Positions 14,911 to 17,024 of a DNA stretch of 17,024 bases are shown piece after piece. Both the position numbers and the translations under genes were made by a program. Within the stretch, counting starts at the first letter, position 1; each line of letters opens with the position of its first letter. The stretch is from contig JAYWHD010000149.1 of the NCBI GenBank assembly GCA_043777895.1, positions 1 to 17,024 of the forward strand. The letters are read 5' to 3'. The DNA is from JBDLSY01 sp043777895. Its GTDB lineage: Bacteria; Pseudomonadota; Gammaproteobacteria; Burkholderiales; Burkholderiaceae_C. The notes under the pieces were generated by a model. The model did not search any database, was not told the DNA's origin, and worked only from the letters and a program-made list of their open reading frames with translations.

Positions 14911-15642
14911 ATGACACAAATCACCAAATACATTCACCATCAAGGTGATATCAATGACATTGTCCAGCGTTACAGTGCATTTGAAGCATTTAACAATTCT
15001 ACCATTCAGCAACTAGACAAATTTAAATGGATACACCAAGCGACTGGCAAAGAACATTATCACGTGTTAATTTCGTTTTTTGGTAAGTCGGGTTATGGTA
15101 AATCATCAACGGTCAATGCTTTTTTAGGGCAAGACATTTTAAAAACCAGCGATGTTGAAGCCTGTACACGGCGATGTGATTGTTTAAATTTTCAAATATT
15201 GTCTGATTATTACTTATCGTTTGCAGACTATCCCGGAATTGGTGAAAGCGAATACCGAGACAAAGAATATTTAAAAATGTATCAAGATTTTTTAGTTTAT
15301 TCTAATATCGTTGTGTACGTGCTGCGGGCTGATATGCGTGATTATTCAATTGATGAATTGGCATACAGCACCATTTTTGCTAAAGACAGCGATAAACAAA
15401 AAGTTATCTTTGCTGTTAATTGTTGCGATAAAGTAGAGCCGATTCATCGTGCGTGGCGTGAAAGCTATCCATCACCTGAACAAATGATTAATATTGATCA
15501 AAAAATAGCCACATTAAATACTATTTTTAAGCCAAAAAATAAAATTATTCCTTATTCTGCCAATACCAGTTGGGGTTTAGCAAACCTTGCTAAAGAAATT
15601 GTAAATGTTGCTAAAAAAACTGAATATATTCAGTTTTGGTGA
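14911..15642 (+). CDS. Second, compact YfjP/YeeP-type GTPase
   Basis: This 243-aa GTPase is of the same family as its upstream neighbour. G1 is GKSGYGKSS at 58-66, the switch I motif is SDVEACTR, G3 is DYPG at 106-109 followed by IGES, and G4 is NCCD at 170-173. The shared pattern GES..RD.EY...Y after G3 marks the two as paralogues, though they are clearly diverged. Unlike the first it has no C-terminal coiled coil or Trp-rich tail and ends shortly after the GTPase domain. Its N-terminal 50 residues are distinct. The Shine-Dalgarno is weak (aaaag just before the ATG). A hairpin terminator separates it from the first GTPase, and the Rpn-like gene follows after 51 bases. The biochemical role is unknown. 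Confidence 0.87.
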   Translation: MTQITKYIHHQGDINDIVQRYSAFEAFNNSTIQQLDKFKWIHQATGKEHYHVLISFFGKSGYGKSSTVNAFLGQDILKTSDVEACTRRCDCLNFQILSDYYLSFADYPGIGESEYRDKEYLKMYQDFLVYSNIVVYVLRADMRDYSIDELAYSTIFAKDSDKQKVIFAVNCCDKVEPIHRAWRESYPSPEQMINIDQKIATLNTIFKPKNKIIPYSANTSWGLANLAKEIVNVAKKTEYIQFW

Positions 15643-15693
15643 TTTAAACGCATTTAAGCTTAATATTCTAAACACATAATACAAGGACACTTT

Positions 15694-16593
15694 ATGTTGA
15701 TCGCTAACCCTATTTATGACAGCGCGTTTAAGTTTATGATGCAAGATCAAACAGTTGCCGAACACTTTTTAAGCGTTATTTTAAGCCGCACTGTAAGCTT
15801 AGAACACTTTGAAGAGACTGAATTTACAGTAACCAATACCGTAAATATTACAGGGTTTTCAACGCAAAGAATGGATTTTAAAGCGGTCATTACTGAAGCA
15901 AATAATAGAAAACGCAAGGTTCTGATTGAGTTACAAAAAACCCACACAGATACTGATATTGCATGGTTTAGGCGGTATTTAGCCAATGCGTATCATGACA
16001 ATGACACGCTTAAAAAGAACGCTGACCATCAAGATATTATCGCTATTTATATTTTAGGTTTTAAATTGAACACGCCTGTTGCAGTTGTTAAAACGTCTAC
16101 CCAATTGATTGACGCAACGACAGGCAATATTTTAGATGCCAATACTGATGATGAAACGTTTATCCGAAAATTACATCACGAAAGCATTTTTATAGACACG
16201 ACTCAATTAAATGAAAAAACTAATACACGGATTGATAAATTATTAACTATTTTTAATCAACGGTATCGGAATGAAGCTAATTATGTGTTGGATATTTCCG
16301 AAAGCCAATTTGAGCAAAACGATGTATTGGTTGCCAAGCGTTTAGCCTTTGCATTACTGGATCGCAAAACCAAAACTGAATTAACGGTACAAGAAGAATA
16401 TATGACTGCGTTAATGAGTAACATTGCCAAAGAAAAAGTACAGGCAGCCCAAGAAGCGAAGCAAGAAGGACGACAAGAAGGTGCAGACCTTGCTAAATTA
16501 ACCATCGCTAAAACAATGTTAAGTGCAGGATTAAGTACTGAACAGATTATACAATTTACAGGCTTAAGCCAAGAACAGATAAATGCTTTATAA
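15694..16593 (+). CDS. Rpn/PD-(D/E)XK nuclease family transposase-like protein
   Basis: This 299-aa protein belongs to the Rpn family of putative transposases and recombination-promoting nucleases (PDDEXK_2). The N-terminus NPIYDSAFKFMM is the family opening. The nuclease residues are Asp61 (QRMDFKAVI), Glu79 and Gln81 (VLIELQKTH). WFRRYLANAYHDN is the usual following helix. The C-terminal part has the family's Ala/Gln/Glu/Gly helix (KQEGRQEGADLAK) and ends in a helix-turn-helix-like LSTEQIIQFTGLSQEQI. The length is normal and the frame intact. AAGGA (15683-15687) lies 6 bases before the ATG. E. coli RpnA-type proteins cleave DNA and promote RecA-independent recombination. These genes are often many per genome and show no terminal repeats, and none was found here. 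Confidence 0.9.
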   Translation: MLIANPIYDSAFKFMMQDQTVAEHFLSVILSRTVSLEHFEETEFTVTNTVNITGFSTQRMDFKAVITEANNRKRKVLIELQKTHTDTDIAWFRRYLANAYHDNDTLKKNADHQDIIAIYILGFKLNTPVAVVKTSTQLIDATTGNILDANTDDETFIRKLHHESIFIDTTQLNEKTNTRIDKLLTIFNQRYRNEANYVLDISESQFEQNDVLVAKRLAFALLDRKTKTELTVQEEYMTALMSNIAKEKVQAAQEAKQEGRQEGADLAKLTIAKTMLSAGLSTEQIIQFTGLSQEQINAL

Positions 16594-16692
16594 AACGAGT
16601 GTTATTTATTATTAATACTGACATTAATTTTTACTTTTTAATCGTTAATTGTTATTTAATTGTTATTTATTTTTAATGAAGGAATTAAAACC
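16594..16692. other. Non-coding gap with 11-bp tandem repeat and Shine-Dalgarno
   Basis: aattgttattt is tandemly repeated at 16647-16657 and 16658-16668. AAGGA (16679-16683) then precedes the next ATG by 9 bases. No terminator hairpin is evident, so the next gene may be read through from the Rpn-like gene. Confidence 0.55.
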
Positions 16693-17024
16693 ATGACAAA
16701 CATCACCGTAGATTTAACCAATCCAGAAGAAAAAGCACGGTTTGAACGGGAAGAACGCTTAAAAGCACTGAAACAACAAGCAGAAACCGCACGCTTGCAA
16801 GCGGAGGTCGCTGCCAAAGAATTGGAGGAATTAGAAGCCACAGGCGAACAACGCTTTGAAGTTGAACAAGCGTTTAAAGCATTAAAAATTGCTGATGAAA
16901 ACAATAACTCTGTAAAAAAAGACGCAGCTTATAAAGCACTTTATTTAAAACTTCAAAATTTATATTCTGCAGAAGAAGAGTTAAAAGCTAAAAAAGAACA
17001 AGAAGCCAATATGGAGGCAGAATT
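16693..17024 (+). CDS. Coiled-coil protein, 3' end beyond the window
   Basis: From the ATG at 16693 the frame is open to the window edge, 110 codons. It starts MTNITVDLTNPEEKARFE and then becomes an almost continuous Lys/Glu/Ala/Leu/Gln helix (about residues 12-110) with heptad-like spacing, broken around residue 75 by ENNNS. There is no signal peptide or membrane segment in the visible part. It has a good Shine-Dalgarno (AAGGA). I do not recognise a family. Charged coiled coils of this kind also occur at the C-terminus of the first GTPase, so a physical partnership is possible but unproven. Confidence 0.75.
   Translation, partial: MTNITVDLTNPEEKARFEREERLKALKQQAETARLQAEVAAKELEELEATGEQRFEVEQAFKALKIADENNNSVKKDAAYKALYLKLQNLYSAEEELKAKKEQEANMEAE

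Noticed and set aside
15694..16593. Rpn-like gene as a complete transposable element
   Set aside because: No terminal inverted repeats or target-site duplications were seen on either side, and members of this family generally lack them.
1..17024. CRISPR array, tRNA or rRNA genes
   Set aside because: No regularly spaced repeat-spacer pattern and no cloverleaf or conserved rRNA segment was recognised; all tandem arrays have units of 12 bases or less without spacers.

Overview
The window is AT-rich bacterial DNA. Its housekeeping genes (GltB, SecA, an LpxL-type lipid A acyltransferase, DUF1289, DUF3579) indicate a Gram-negative proteobacterium, most likely a gammaproteobacterium. The YfjP-type GTPases, the Rpn/PD-(D/E)XK family protein, the HYR-like surface-protein fragment and many short tandem repeats recall large sulfur-oxidiser genomes such as Beggiatoa relatives, but that is inference and no marker here fixes the genus.

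Left part (1-5966): gltB, the large glutamate synthase subunit, lies on the minus strand and diverges from alkB, a DNA-repair dioxygenase on the plus strand. The region between them holds two heptamer tandem arrays. Two near-identical copies of a roughly 120-bp palindrome-ended repeat (34-154 and 5849-5966), in the same orientation, bracket this gene pair. GltB carries two Asn-rich inserts, one of them encoded by a 9-bp tandem repeat.

Middle part (6001-13560): on the minus strand are a start-less fragment of an HYR/Ig-like surface protein (probable pseudogene) and a DUF3579 gene. On the plus strand, secA, a DUF1289 gene and an lpxL-type acyltransferase gene follow each other at about 10-nt and 10-nt spacing and look like one operon. 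They are followed by an exported PEBP (YbhB/YbcL) protein and a polytopic DUF2339 membrane protein. Secretion, lipid A acylation and the membrane proteins share an envelope theme.

Right part (13635-17024): this is an accessory-looking cassette. It has two paralogous YfjP/YeeP-type GTPases, the first with a coiled coil and a Trp-rich tail, separated by a hairpin terminator. These are followed by an Rpn-like PD-(D/E)XK protein and a coiled-coil protein that runs off the window. The 5' end of the first GTPase has a tetranucleotide repeat (ACCA, about 4.75 copies) placed directly after a well-positioned Shine-Dalgarno and TTG codon. That TTG is one frame off the GTPase, so a change in repeat number would fuse them. 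This is the most interesting signal in the window. No tRNA, rRNA, CRISPR array or complete insertion sequence was seen.
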